Shown here piece by piece: positions 28,573-38,230 of a stretch of DNA of 64,000 nt. A program made the translations under genes and the position numbers. This DNA comes from Caulobacter endophyticus (lineage in GTDB: Bacteria; Pseudomonadota; Alphaproteobacteria; Caulobacterales; Caulobacteraceae), in the NCBI RefSeq assembly GCF_029543245.1, contig NZ_JARQWV010000002.1, positions 243,251-307,250 of the forward strand, written 5' to 3'. Position 1 is the stretch's first letter; each line of letters begins with the position of its first letter. Below the pieces are notes generated by a model that saw only the letters and a program-made list of their open reading frames with translations, was not told the DNA's origin and did not search any database.

Positions 28573-30074
28573 CAAATCGTCTCCTGGTCGGCTTCGGTCG
28601 TGCGGGTCTTGGTCGCGGCTGGTGCGGGCGGCAGGGTGAAGCGGAACACCGTCCCGCCGTCCGGATTGGCGTCGGCCCAGATGCGCCCGCCGTGCGCCTC
28701 GATGATCGAGCGCGAGATCGACAGGCCCACCCCCATGCCCTCTGCCTTGGTGGTCATGAAAGGCTGGAACAGGCGCTCGCGGAACTCGTCGTCGACCCCG
28801 GCGCCCGTGTCGGCCACCGACACCTCGATCGTCCCGTCCTCCAGCCGGCGGCTGGCCAGCGTGAGGCGCCGCACAGGCCGGCCGTCCATGGCCTCGAGGG
28901 CGTTGCGGATCAGGTTGACCAGCACCTGCTGGATCTGCACCCGGTCGGCGAAGACGGCGTCACAGCTCGGATCGAGCTCGATGCGCACCTCGGCCTGGCC
29001 CTCGCGCACGCCGATCAGGGCCAGGGCGCGGGCGTCGTCGACCAGTTCAGACAGGCTCTCGACGTCGCGCTCGGTGGCGCCCCGGCGCACGAACTCGCGC
29101 ATGCGGTGGATGACGTCGCCGGCCCGTAGCGCCTGATCGGAGGCGCGGTCGATGGCGTCTCGCACCTTGGCCTGATCCTCGGGACGGCCGCGGTCCATCA
29201 GCCGGCGCGAGCCGGTCAGCAGGTTGGCGATGGCCGACAGCGGCTGGTTCAGCTCGTGGGCCAGGGTGGTGGCCATCTCGCCCATGGCGGTCAGGCGCGA
29301 GACATGGACAAGCTCGCCCTGCAGCTCCTGCAGGCGGGCTTCGGTGGCGTGGCGCTCGGTCAGGTCGCGGATGAAGCCGGTATAGGCGCGGGTGGGGCCC
29401 TTGGTCTCGCCTACCGCCAGCTCCATGGGAAAGGTCGTGCCGTCGCGGCGCAGGCCGGTGACGACGCGGCCGATGCCGATCACCCGCTTCTCGCCGGTCT
29501 GCTCATAGCGCGACAGATAGTCGTCATGGGCGCTCTGGTGCGGCTCGGGCATCAGCATGCTGACGTTCCGCCCCACCGTCTCGGCCGCGGTCCAGCCGAA
29601 CAGCCGCTCGGCGGCGGGGCTGAACGAGGTCATGATCCCGCCCGGATCGATGACGACCACCGCGTCGGGCACGGTGTCGAGGATCGAGCGCAGGTGGCTG
29701 GTCATGGCCACGGTGCGGCGGCGCGCGGCATGGAACCAGCCGCCGCCGATCGACATGCCCACCCCGATCATCAGGAACACGATGCTCGACACAGCGGTGG
29801 CCTGATCGGGATGCGGCGAGAAGGTCAGGAACCAGACGATGGCCGAGGCCGCGATTGTCGAGATCAGGCCGGGCACGAGGCCGCCGAGCGCGGCGCTGAC
29901 CAGCACCGCCGGCACGAACAGCAGGAATGCGGCCGGGGCGGCGTAGCGGCTGGGCAGGGCGAAGAACAGCAGGGCGCAGGCGGCGATCATCGTCGCCGAG
30001 GCCAGGAACACGCCGGGGCGCAGCTCGCTGTGCAGCGGGCCGGGAGCACGCGGGGGAGCGGCCATGGGCCTCAA
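28572..30074 (-). CDS. fixL: FixL oxygen-sensing histidine kinase
   Basis: A 500-residue membrane kinase. Four helices lie within residues 22-115. A haem-binding PAS domain at about 125-245 has the proximal His H183 (H-D-D-Y) and the Arg of I-G-I-G-R-V-V-T-G near 203. The kinase follows with H273 (L-A-H-E-L-N-Q-P) and the ATP-binding N and G boxes ([18 protein letters not shown]). Loss of oxygen from haem relieves kinase inhibition. The TTG at 30074 overlaps the cydC stop; an ATG at 30065 is the alternative. It is the third gene of a cydD-cydC-fixL-fixJ operon. Confidence 0.95.
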   Translation of the reverse strand: MRPMAAPPRAPGPLHSELRPGVFLASATMIAACALLFFALPSRYAAPAAFLLFVPAVLVSAALGGLVPGLISTIAASAIVWFLTFSPHPDQATAVSSIVFLMIGVGMSIGGGWFHAARRRTVAMTSHLRSILDTVPDAVVVIDPGGIMTSFSPAAERLFGWTAAETVGRNVSMLMPEPHQSAHDDYLSRYEQTGEKRVIGIGRVVTGLRRDGTTFPMELAVGETKGPTRAYTGFIRDLTERHATEARLQELQGELVHVSRLTAMGEMATTLAHELNQPLSAIANLLTGSRRLMDRGRPEDQAKVRDAIDRASDQALRAGDVIHRMREFVRRGATERDVESLSELVDDARALALIGVREGQAEVRIELDPSCDAVFADRVQIQQVLVNLIRNALEAMDGRPVRRLTLASRRLEDGTIEVSVADTGAGVDDEFRERLFQPFMTTKAEGMGVGLSISRSIIEAHGGRIWADANPDGGTVFRFTLPPAPAATKTRTTEADQETI

Positions 30075-31717
30075 GGCTTCGCCGGTTCGATCATGGGGCG
30101 GCTTATAGCCGACGCGGCGGGGCGCGACACCGTTTCCACCGCCATCGTCCGTCCGCAGAGCGCCAGCGGCGCAGGGCGGTGGCTGACCAGCACCAGGCCT
30201 TGCCCGGTTCGGCGCAGGCGCTCGTCCAGCCGCGCGATCACTTGGGCTTCGGTGGCGGGGTCAAGCCCCTCGGTCGGCTCGTCGAGCAGCAGCCAGGGGG
30301 CGTCGCGCAGCAGGGCGCGGGCCAGGGACAGCCGCCGGCGCTCGCCGCCCGACAGTCGTTCGCCCGCTTCGCCCAGCCAGGTGTCCAACCCTTGAGGCAA
30401 GGCGCGGACCCGGTCGGCCAGGGCCGCGTCGTCGAGGGCCGCCCACAGGGCCTCCTCGCTGGCGGCCGGGGCGGCCAGCTTCAGGTTATCGCGCACCGTG
30501 TCGGCCAGCAGGGCGGCGTCCTGCGGCGCGTAGGCGAAGGCCGGTCGCAGGGCGGCCGGCGGCAGGTTCGCGCTATCCTGGCCGCCTAGCGCAAAGGCCT
30601 CGGCGGGGGCGGGGCGGAGGCCGACCAGTTGTTCCAGCCGCGTGGTCTTGCCGCTGCCGGTGGGGCCGGTCAGGGCCAGGCGCGCGCCGGGGGGCAGGTC
30701 CTGGCCTTGCAGGCGCAGGGCGGGACGGCCGGGCCTGGCCGGCGGCGCCTCCTCGGGCGCGTGGCGCAGCAGGGCGTCCAGCCGTTCGCCGGCCGCTTCG
30801 GCCGCGCCGTCCTGTTCGAAGGCGCGGGCGATCGGGGCGGCGGCCTCGATCGCCATGACCGCCGCCAGCGCGGCCAGGGCCGCCAGCGGGGCCGAGGCCG
30901 GGGCGGCCAGGGCCAGCACGGCGGCGACGGCCAGGCCCGTCAACGTCCCTTCCGACAGGGCAAGGATCCCCTGAGCTCGGGCGGCGCGGACCTTCAGGGC
31001 GTCCAGCCGGTCGCCGAGCGCGGCGATGCGGTCGAGGGCGGGGCCCTCCGCGCCATAGACCTTCAGTTCCGGCGCGGCGGCGGCGAAGGCGGCCAGGGCC
31101 TCCTTCAGTTCGCCCGCCGCGGCCTGGATCGCCGCCCCGGCCGGGGCGCTGAGCCGCCGGGTCAGGGCGCGGGCGAGGACGAGGTGGATGAAAACGGCGA
31201 CCAGTATCGCGATCGCCGGCCCGATCCCGCCCAGGGCGGCCAGGGCGACGGCCATGGCCACGCCGGCGCCGGCGCCCCAGGGCGCGGACAGGCGCACGAA
31301 GCGGGTCTCGACGGCGTCGACATCCTGCACCAGGCGGGCGGCGGCTTCCCCGCGCGAGATCGCCAGGGCCTCGCGCGGCGGGGCGGAAGCCAGGGCGGCG
31401 AACAGCCGCGGGCGGATGGCGGCCAGGGCGTCCAGCGCGGCGGCGTGGCCCTGCAGGCGCTCGCCATAGCGGGCGACCGTGCGCAGGATCGCCAGCAGGC
31501 GGATGGTGGCGCTGGGCAGCAGCACGTTGAAGGCCTGGGCCGCAGCCAGGCCAGCGACCCCGGCCAGAGCCGCGCCGGTGATGAACCAGCCCGACAGGCC
31601 CAGGAGGGCGGTGGAGCCGGCTCCGACCACGGCGGCGGCGACCGCGGCCATGATCAGCGGGCCGGCCTGACGGCGTCGCTGCTCGGCGATCAGCTTGGAG
31701 AGCGGGCTCTTGCTCAC
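30071..31717 (-). CDS. cydC: ABC transporter CydC, cytochrome bd assembly
   Basis: A 548-residue half-transporter with six membrane helices and an ATPase domain. Walker A is G-P-T-G-S-G-K-T-T near residue 352 and the signature is [10 protein letters not shown]. CydDC exports glutathione/cysteine to the periplasm and is needed to mature cytochrome bd. Its start overlaps the cydD stop by 4 nt and its stop overlaps the fixL TTG, so all four genes are coupled. Confidence 0.93.
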   Translation of the reverse strand: MSKSPLSKLIAEQRRRQAGPLIMAAVAAAVVGAGSTALLGLSGWFITGAALAGVAGLAAAQAFNVLLPSATIRLLAILRTVARYGERLQGHAAALDALAAIRPRLFAALASAPPREALAISRGEAAARLVQDVDAVETRFVRLSAPWGAGAGVAMAVALAALGGIGPAIAILVAVFIHLVLARALTRRLSAPAGAAIQAAAGELKEALAAFAAAAPELKVYGAEGPALDRIAALGDRLDALKVRAARAQGILALSEGTLTGLAVAAVLALAAPASAPLAALAALAAVMAIEAAAPIARAFEQDGAAEAAGERLDALLRHAPEEAPPARPGRPALRLQGQDLPPGARLALTGPTGSGKTTRLEQLVGLRPAPAEAFALGGQDSANLPPAALRPAFAYAPQDAALLADTVRDNLKLAAPAASEEALWAALDDAALADRVRALPQGLDTWLGEAGERLSGGERRRLSLARALLRDAPWLLLDEPTEGLDPATEAQVIARLDERLRRTGQGLVLVSHRPAPLALCGRTMAVETVSRPAASAISRPMIEPAKP

Positions 31718-33357
31718 AGGCGCACAACCTTGTCGGCGATGGCCGCCAGGGCCTCGGAATGGGTGGCGATCAGGGTCGTGCGGCCGGCGGCGGCCTGGCG
31801 GATCGCGGCGATCATCGCCGCCTCGGCCTGGGCGTCGAGATCGGCCGTCGGCTCGTCCAGCAGCAGGATCGGCGCGGGTTTCAGCAGGGCCCGGGCTATC
31901 CCTAGGCGTCGGCGTTCACCGCCCGACAGGCCGCCGCCGCGCTCGTCCAGGACGGCGTCGAGGCCGCCGCGACGATCCAGCAGGTCCGACAGGCCGGCGC
32001 GGCGGGCGGCGGCTTCCAGGTCGTCGCGCGAGGCGTCGGGCCGCGCCAGGGCCAGATTGTTGGCCAGGGTTCCGGCCAGCAGCAACGGCGACTGCCCGGC
32101 CCAGGCCAGGTCGGCGGCGAAGGCGCCGGCCTCGGAGAGCTTGGCCTCGCCCACGCGCACTTCACCCGTGCTCAGTGGGGCAAGACCGGTCAGCAGGTTC
32201 AGCAGGGTGGTCTTACCGCAGCCGCTGGGGCCGAGCAGGGCGGTGATCTGGCCGGCCGGGGCGACGAGGGCCAAGCCGTCGAACACCGCCGCCTCGCCGC
32301 CCGGATAGGTCACCCCCACGTCCTCGAAGCGGATCTCGGGGGCGAACGGCAGGTTCAGCGGCGCGGCCGCCGGGGCGGGGAGGGGCAGGCGGGCCAGGGT
32401 CAGGGCGGCCGACTCGGCGGCCTGGCGGTCGTGATAGGCGGCGGCCAGGCGGCGCATCGGGGCGTAGACCTCCGGCGCCAGGGCCAGGGCGAAGAAGGCC
32501 CGCTTCAGGTCAAGCGTCTCGGGCACGGGGAAGGGCAGCAGGCGCAGCAGGTTGAAGCCGCAATAGACGGCCGCCAGCGCCACCGACAGAGCCGCGAAGA
32601 ACTCCAGCGCCGCCGACGAGAAGAACGCCACCCGCAGCACCGCCTGGGTGCGCTTGGAAAGGTCGTGGGCGGCCTGCGCCAGGCCCGCCGTGACCCGGTT
32701 CTCGGCCTGGAAGGCCAGCACCACCGGCAAGGTCCGCACGCGGTCGAGGAACAGGGTCGACAGCCGTTCCAAGGCCAGGAACTGCCGGCGCGAGGCGTCG
32801 GCGGCGGCCATGCCGGCCAGGGCCATGGCGGCGATGAACGGCAGCAGGGTGAAGAGCTGGATCCCCGCGCAGACGGGACTGGCGATCGCCGTCAGGCCGA
32901 TCAGCAGCAGCGGCGCGACCGCCGAGGCGGCGCGGGTCGGGGCGAAGCGCGAGACGTGGCCGTCCAGGGCCTCGACGCCGTCCATCACCGCGGTGACCGC
33001 CGCGCCGCCGCGCGGCGCGCCGGGCGCCAGCAGCGAGGCGGCGGCCTGTCGCCGGGCGTGGGCCTTGGCGCGGGCGGCGGCCTTGGCGCCGGCCTGGGTC
33101 GCCTGGGCCGCCAGGACGCCGCGCGCCAGGGCCGAGACCAGGGCCAGGGCCAGGAAGGGTAGGGCCTCCGTCAGGCTGCGGGTCAGGGCGTCGATCCCGA
33201 AGGCCAGGCCGGCGGCGAAGCCGGCCGCGCCGGCCACGTCGGCCAGTCGCCAGGCGGCCGCGGCCCGGCTGAACGCGGCGGTCGTCCTGTTCAAGCTTCG
33301 CAGCCACGGGCGCGCGAGCGTGAGGATCTCGGTCTCGACGGGGGTCCGAACGGTCAT
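31714..33357 (-). CDS. cydD: ABC transporter CydD, cytochrome bd assembly
   Basis: A 547-residue partner of CydC with membrane helices over about residues 40-310 and an ATPase domain with Walker A G-P-S-G-C-G-K-T-T near 368 and signature [10 protein letters not shown]. It heads the minus-strand operon. Its ATG lies 34 nt from the FNR/FixK box. Confidence 0.93.
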   Translation of the reverse strand: MTVRTPVETEILTLARPWLRSLNRTTAAFSRAAAAWRLADVAGAAGFAAGLAFGIDALTRSLTEALPFLALALVSALARGVLAAQATQAGAKAAARAKAHARRQAAASLLAPGAPRGGAAVTAVMDGVEALDGHVSRFAPTRAASAVAPLLLIGLTAIASPVCAGIQLFTLLPFIAAMALAGMAAADASRRQFLALERLSTLFLDRVRTLPVVLAFQAENRVTAGLAQAAHDLSKRTQAVLRVAFFSSAALEFFAALSVALAAVYCGFNLLRLLPFPVPETLDLKRAFFALALAPEVYAPMRRLAAAYHDRQAAESAALTLARLPLPAPAAAPLNLPFAPEIRFEDVGVTYPGGEAAVFDGLALVAPAGQITALLGPSGCGKTTLLNLLTGLAPLSTGEVRVGEAKLSEAGAFAADLAWAGQSPLLLAGTLANNLALARPDASRDDLEAAARRAGLSDLLDRRGGLDAVLDERGGGLSGGERRRLGIARALLKPAPILLLDEPTADLDAQAEAAMIAAIRQAAAGRTTLIATHSEALAAIADKVVRL

Positions 33358-33390
33358 GGCCAGGCTTTAGCGCTCCATCGTGCAAAGGCC

Positions 33391-33404
33391 TTGATCCGCA
33401 TCAA
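33391..33404. promoter_or_regulatory. FNR/FixK box between cydD and cydA
   Basis: TTGATCCGCATCAA is a perfect match to the FNR/FixK consensus TTGAT-N4-ATCAA. It lies in the 124-bp divergent gap, 34 bp from the cydD start and 78 bp from the cydA start. Confidence 0.9.
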
Positions 33405-33481
33405 AGACCCCTATCGAAAACACGCCTAAGGCGAGATGCTCGTGCGGCGCGACCGATCGCCGTCCGACACCGGAGCTACGC

Positions 33482-35047
33482 ATGGATCCCGCCGTCGTCG
33501 ATTTATCCCGCCTGCAGTTCGCCCTCACGGCCCTGTACCACTTTCTCTTCGTGCCCCTGACGCTGGGGCTGTCCTTCATGCTGTTCATCATGGAGGCGGT
33601 CTACGTCATGACCAAGCGCCCGATCTGGCGCACGGTCACCAAGTTCTGGGGCGCGCTGTTCGGCATCAACTTCGTCCTGGGCGTGGCCACCGGCCTGACC
33701 ATGGAATTCCAGTTCGGCATGAACTGGTCGTACTACTCGCACTATGTGGGCGACATCTTCGGCGCCCCGCTGGCCATCGAGGGCCTGATGGCCTTCTTCC
33801 TGGAAGCCACCTTCGTGGGCTTGATGTTCTTCGGCTGGGACAAGCTGAAGCCGGTGACCCACCTGCTGGTCACCTTCCTGGTGGCGCTGGGCACCAACCT
33901 TTCGGCCCTGTGGATCCTGATCGCCAACGGCTGGATGCAGAACCCGGTGGGCGCGGCCTTCAACCCCGACACGATGCGTATGGAGGTGACCGACTTCAAG
34001 GCGGTGATCTTCAACCCCGTGGCCCAGGCCAAGTTCGTGCACACCGTCAGCGCCGGCTACACCATCGCCGCCGTCTTCGTGCTCGGCGTCTCGGCCTTCT
34101 ACCTGCTCAAGGGCCGGTGGACGGGCGTGGCCAAGCGCTCGATGACCGTCGCGGCCGCCTTCGGCCTGGCCTCGGCTTTGTCGGTCGTCGTCCTGGGCGA
34201 CGAGAGCGGCTATGCGTTGACCGACAACCAGAAGATGAAGCTGGCCGCCCTGGAAGCCATGTGGGAGACCGAGCCCGCGCCGGCCGGCCTGACGGCCGTC
34301 GGCATCCCGAGCCTCGCGGACCGCAAGACCCACGCCGAGGTGAAGATCCCCTACGTGCTGGGTCTGATCGCCACCCGCAGCGTCGACAAACCGGTCGAAG
34401 GCATCTTCGAACTGGTGGCCACCGCCGAGGACCGCATCGAGCGCGGCGTCGTCGCCTACGATGCGCTGGAGAAGCTGAAAGCCAATCCGCAGGACCTGGC
34501 CGCACGCGGCGTCTTCGAGATGAACCGTCGCGACCTGGGCTACGCCCTGCTGCTCAAGCGCCATGTCGAGGATCCGCGCACGGCGTCCAAGGAGCTGATC
34601 GCCAAGACCGCCTGGGACACCGTGCCCAACGTGCCGGTGATGTTTTGGTCGTTCCGGATCATGGCCGGCACGGGCCTCTTGATGATCGCCCTCTTCGCCA
34701 CGGCCTTCGTGCTGGTGACCCTGCGCAGGCACGAGACCAAGTGGTTCCTGCGCCTGGCGGTGCTGGCCATCCCGCTGCCCTGGATCGCTACCGAACTGGG
34801 CTGGGTGTTGGCCGAGGTCGGGCGTCAGCCCTGGGCCGTGGAAGGGGTGCTGCCCACCTTCCTGGCGCCCTCCAGCCTGAGCGTCGCCCAACTGATCGCC
34901 AGCATCGTCGGTTTCACCCTGCTCTACGGCGCCCTGGCGGTGGTCGAGGTCGGGCTGATCCTTAAGACCATCAAGAAGGGTCCGTTCGCCGAACAGGACG
35001 CCTTCCCGTCAGACACCGGCGCCCCCGTCGCCGAAGCCGTCGCCTAA
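33482..35047 (+). CDS. cydA: Cytochrome bd ubiquinol oxidase subunit I
   Basis: A 521-residue membrane subunit that binds haems b558, b595 and d and oxidises quinol. The amino terminus L-T-A-L-Y-H-F-L-F-V-P-L-T carries the high-spin haem His ligand. The Q-loop contains G-R-Q-P-W-A-V-E-G, the motif diagnostic of CydA. The length is standard. It is the first gene of cydABX, which gives high-affinity respiration at low oxygen. Confidence 0.97.
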   Translation: MDPAVVDLSRLQFALTALYHFLFVPLTLGLSFMLFIMEAVYVMTKRPIWRTVTKFWGALFGINFVLGVATGLTMEFQFGMNWSYYSHYVGDIFGAPLAIEGLMAFFLEATFVGLMFFGWDKLKPVTHLLVTFLVALGTNLSALWILIANGWMQNPVGAAFNPDTMRMEVTDFKAVIFNPVAQAKFVHTVSAGYTIAAVFVLGVSAFYLLKGRWTGVAKRSMTVAAAFGLASALSVVVLGDESGYALTDNQKMKLAALEAMWETEPAPAGLTAVGIPSLADRKTHAEVKIPYVLGLIATRSVDKPVEGIFELVATAEDRIERGVVAYDALEKLKANPQDLAARGVFEMNRRDLGYALLLKRHVEDPRTASKELIAKTAWDTVPNVPVMFWSFRIMAGTGLLMIALFATAFVLVTLRRHETKWFLRLAVLAIPLPWIATELGWVLAEVGRQPWAVEGVLPTFLAPSSLSVAQLIASIVGFTLLYGALAVVEVGLILKTIKKGPFAEQDAFPSDTGAPVAEAVA

Positions 35048-35060
35048 AGGAGACCAGATC

Positions 35061-36203
35061 ATGGAACTCCCCCTCGACTATCCGACCCTCCGCCTGATCT
35101 GGTGGGGCCTCCTGGGCGTGCTGCTGATCGGCTTCGCCCTGACCGACGGCTTCGATATGGGCGTCGGCGCCCTCTTGCCCTTCATCGGCCGCAACGACGA
35201 CGAGCGGCGCACGGTGATCAACACCATCGGCGCCACGTGGGAAGGCAACCAGGTGTGGTTCATCACCGGCGGGGCGGCGATCTTCGCGGCCTGGCCGATG
35301 GTCTACGGCGCCAGCTTCTCCGGCTTCTACCTGGCCATGTTCCTGGTGCTGTCGGCGATGATCATGCGGCCCGTCGGCTTCAAGTACCGGTCCAAGCGGC
35401 CGGACGCCAAGTGGCGCTCGTTCTGGGACTGGTCGCTGTTCGTGGGCAGCTTCGTGCCGGCCCTGGTGTTCGGCGTCGCCGTCGGCAACGTGCTGCAAGG
35501 CGTGCCGGTCCAGCTCGACAGCGACCTGCGCAGCACCTACCACGGCCACTTCTTCGAACTGTTCACGCCCTTCACCCTGGTCTGCGGCCTGCTGTCGACC
35601 GCGATGCTGGTGCTGCACGGTTCGGCCTGGCTGGCGGTGAAGGCCGAGAAGGGCCCGATCGTCGACCGCGCCCGCAAGTTCGGCCTGGTCGCCGGCATAG
35701 CCAGCATCGTGCTGTTCGCCCTCGGAGGCCTGCTGGCCATGCGCCTGGGCTTCCGGGTCGAGGGGGTGGTCGATCCGGCCGGCCCGTCCAACCCGCTGCG
35801 GGCCACGGTCGTCGCCGCGCCGGGGGCCTGGTTCGACAACTTCGCGCGCTACCCGTGGATGACCATCGCTCCGGTGCTGGGCTTCGTCGGCGCGGCCTTC
35901 GCGACCTTCGGGCTGTGGAAGCGTCAGGAAGGCCTGGCCTTCGGCGGCTCCTCGGCCTCGGCCGCCGGCATCATTGCCACCAGCGGCCTGTCGATGTTCC
36001 CGTTCATCCTGCCCAGCACGGTCGACGCCCATTCCAGCTTCCTGGTGTGGAACGCCTCGTCCAGCCACTCGACGCTGTTCATCATGCTGGTCGTGGTGAC
36101 GGTGCTGATGCCGGTGGTGCTGGCCTACACGGCCTATGTCTACCGGGTGCTGTGGGGCCGCACGAGCAGCGCCGCCCTGAAGTCCGACCCGGCCATGTAC
36201 TGA
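35061..36203 (+). CDS. cydB: Cytochrome bd ubiquinol oxidase subunit II
   Basis: A 380-residue membrane partner of CydA with eight to nine predicted helices. It begins M-E-L-P-L-D-Y-P-T-L-R-L-I-W-W, and the conserved F-A-L-T-D-G-F-D-M-G-V-G stretch follows at residues 28-40. It starts 13 nt after cydA with an AAGGAG ribosome binding site. Confidence 0.97.
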   Translation: MELPLDYPTLRLIWWGLLGVLLIGFALTDGFDMGVGALLPFIGRNDDERRTVINTIGATWEGNQVWFITGGAAIFAAWPMVYGASFSGFYLAMFLVLSAMIMRPVGFKYRSKRPDAKWRSFWDWSLFVGSFVPALVFGVAVGNVLQGVPVQLDSDLRSTYHGHFFELFTPFTLVCGLLSTAMLVLHGSAWLAVKAEKGPIVDRARKFGLVAGIASIVLFALGGLLAMRLGFRVEGVVDPAGPSNPLRATVVAAPGAWFDNFARYPWMTIAPVLGFVGAAFATFGLWKRQEGLAFGGSSASAAGIIATSGLSMFPFILPSTVDAHSSFLVWNASSSHSTLFIMLVVVTVLMPVVLAYTAYVYRVLWGRTSSAALKSDPAMY

Positions 36204-36221
36204 GAAAGAGGAGCCAAGAGC

Positions 36222-36341
36222 ATGTGGTACTTCACCTGGGTTCTCGGCCTCGGCCTGGCCCTCGCCTTCGGCGTCCTCAACGGCGTCTGGTACGAGTTCA
36301 ACCTGACCGACGACGGCGACGCGGGCCTCTCCGAGCCCTGA
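36222..36341 (+). CDS. cydX: Cytochrome bd small subunit CydX
   Basis: A 39-residue single-helix membrane peptide starting M-W-Y-F-T-W-V-L-G-L, with the G-V-L-N-G-V-W-Y-E stretch typical of CydX. It lies 18 nt after cydB with a GAGGAG ribosome binding site. CydX stabilises the haems of the oxidase. It is short enough to be missed by most gene finders. Confidence 0.92.
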   Translation: MWYFTWVLGLGLALAFGVLNGVWYEFNLTDDGDAGLSEP

Positions 36342-36367
36342 TCCCGCCGACGGCGTGAACAAGCAAG

Positions 36368-36398
36368 CCGCCGTCCCGGTCTCCGGGGCGGCGGTTTT
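36368..36398 (+). terminator. Terminator of cydABX
   Basis: CCGCCGTCCC (36368-36377) pairs with GGGGCGGCGG (36385-36394, one G-T pair) and is followed by TTTT. Confidence 0.8.
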
Positions 36399-36457
36399 GC
36401 GTTGCGTGGTTGCGGCTGTCGCAAACCGCGGCGCCAGATCGTCCTCCAGGAGGACTC

Positions 36458-36817
36458 ATGGTGAACAGGCGCAAGCTCATGCTCAGCCACGGCGGCGTGA
36501 AGCTCTATCACAGCTGGAAGGGCGGCCGCGCCCTGACCTGGTGGTACGCCCTTGAGCCCAATCACGAGGCCGAGGGCGGCGGCCGTGACTTCGATATCCG
36601 CAAGCTGCCCGAGGCGTTGCTGAACGGCCTCGACCTGGACATGGCGCGCACGACCGAAGCCGCCGAGACGCTGAAGGCCTATGACCGCATGCTCGAGGCC
36701 CACCGCGAGGCCCTGCGCCGGGCCATCGACGCCGGCCACGACTTCGAGGCCAGCGTGGCGAGGGATCACCGGAGGGGCGGCGCCTGGGCCTGGTTGCGAC
36801 GGGCGATGGGACGCTAG
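36458..36817 (+). CDS. Conserved hypothetical protein
   Basis: A 119-residue basic protein. The ATG at 36458 has a good AGGAGG ribosome binding site; the frame extends 16 codons upstream without one. Residues 5-35 are strand-like (K-L-M-L-S-H-G-G-V-K-L-Y-H-S-W-K, then T-W-W-Y-A-L-E-P). The rest is helical with many Arg and Glu. No known motif is recognised. Its stop overlaps that of the convergent mannanase gene by 4 nt. Confidence 0.75.
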   Translation: MVNRRKLMLSHGGVKLYHSWKGGRALTWWYALEPNHEAEGGGRDFDIRKLPEALLNGLDLDMARTTEAAETLKAYDRMLEAHREALRRAIDAGHDFEASVARDHRRGGAWAWLRRAMGR

Positions 36818-38145
36818 ATCGCCTTCACCGCCCTGGCGTGGCCCTTGATGATCGCCAGGGTCGAGGCGTCGGCGTCGAACACGCCGAACAGGCCCTGTTC
36901 CTCCTGCGGGGGATCGCCGACATAGGAGCGGTCGCCCTTCTTGAACCAGGCGTCGGCGTGCTGGGCGCGGCCCTCGCCGTTCCAGGCCCAGAAGTTGACG
37001 CCCGCCGTCGGGCCGCCGGCCTTCATGTCGGCCTCCACCTCGTCGAACACCATCCTGTAGAACCGGTCGCGGAAGGTGACCGGCGAGCCGGGCGCGAAGG
37101 CGCGGCCGTCGCGGATCAGGCCGAACTCCTCGATGGTCAGCGGCTTGCCCATGGATTTGGCCAGGGCGATGTGGCGGCGGATGTAGTCGCGCGAGCGGGC
37201 CGCGCCGGCCTCATAGGTCGAGGGCTGGTCGGTCATCGAGATCCAGCTCCAGTTGTTGGGCCAGACGTGCAGGGTCAGGTAGTCGATGGCCGGGGTCTTG
37301 TGGCTCTCGACCACGCAGGCCTCGCTGCCGAGGCACCCCATGTCGCCCTCGCTGCCGCTGGAGACGAGGTGATTGGCGTCGATCGACTTGATGAAGCGGG
37401 CCGTGCCGTCGATCCAGGCGTCGTAGGCGGGGCGGTTGGCCTTGCCGAACGCTTCGCTGCCGGCGGGGCGCGGTTCGTTGGCCAACTGCCAGGCCATGAT
37501 CGTGGGATCGTCGCGATAGGGCTTGCCGGTGACGGTGCTGGTGCGGCCGACCAGGGCTTTCACATAGTGGCGGAAGAGGGCGTTGGCCTTCTCGTCGGCA
37601 TAGAAGCGGGCCGAATAGTCGGCGAAGGCGGGCCAGGGATGGGCCGGATCGCCCTTCTGGAACCAGGTCCCGTTGCCGGTCCAGTTCAGATAGGCCGGCA
37701 TGCCGCCCGACCAGTCCCAGAAGTTGTTGACGTAGATGACGGCCTTCATGCCGCGCTTGGCCATCTCGGCCAGCAGCACGTCGAGCCCCGTCAGCAGGGT
37801 CTGGTCGTAGTCCTCGCCGGGGCCGCGGAAGGTGGGGTCCATGGCCACCTTGGCCGGCGAGCGCTCGCCCGCGCCCAGGACGCGCAGGTTGGTGACGCCC
37901 AGCGATTGCAGCTTGTCGAGTTCACGGGCCAGGCGCGCGTGGTCGCCGAAGGCGGCCGGAGCTCCAAGCCAGGCGCCGTACCAGAGATTGGCGCCGACGA
38001 AGCGATAGGGCTTGCCGTCGAGGCTCAGGCGGCCGTTCTCGACCTTCACGAAGCCCTTCCGCGCCGCGGCCAGGGCTGGAAGGGCGGCGGCGCCCGCCGT
38101 CAGGCCGGCCGCGCCGGCGGCCAGGATCGCGCGTCGCGAAAGCAT
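36814..38145 (-). CDS. GH5-type endo-beta-1,4-mannanase, Tat-exported
   Basis: A 443-residue secreted glycosidase. The leader M-L-S-R-R-A-I-L-A-A-G has a twin-arginine pattern with cleavage near A-L-A-A. The TIM barrel follows: F-V-G-A-N-L-W-Y-G opens it, the general acid/base is the Glu in W-Q-L-A-N-E-P-R-P, and the nucleophile is the Glu in L-T-I-E-E-F-G-L. The pattern is that of the mannanase subfamily of GH5 and not of cellulases. It would cut mannans in the periplasm or outside. Confidence 0.87.
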   Translation of the reverse strand: MLSRRAILAAGAAGLTAGAAALPALAAARKGFVKVENGRLSLDGKPYRFVGANLWYGAWLGAPAAFGDHARLARELDKLQSLGVTNLRVLGAGERSPAKVAMDPTFRGPGEDYDQTLLTGLDVLLAEMAKRGMKAVIYVNNFWDWSGGMPAYLNWTGNGTWFQKGDPAHPWPAFADYSARFYADEKANALFRHYVKALVGRTSTVTGKPYRDDPTIMAWQLANEPRPAGSEAFGKANRPAYDAWIDGTARFIKSIDANHLVSSGSEGDMGCLGSEACVVESHKTPAIDYLTLHVWPNNWSWISMTDQPSTYEAGAARSRDYIRRHIALAKSMGKPLTIEEFGLIRDGRAFAPGSPVTFRDRFYRMVFDEVEADMKAGGPTAGVNFWAWNGEGRAQHADAWFKKGDRSYVGDPPQEEQGLFGVFDADASTLAIIKGHARAVKAI

Positions 38146-38230
38146 TCCCGGTGTCTCCCCGCTTTTGATTTGCAGCGACGTTAGCGGAGCTTGGCGGGCC
38201 CGGTCCAGCGATTAAATAAATTTGATGAAG

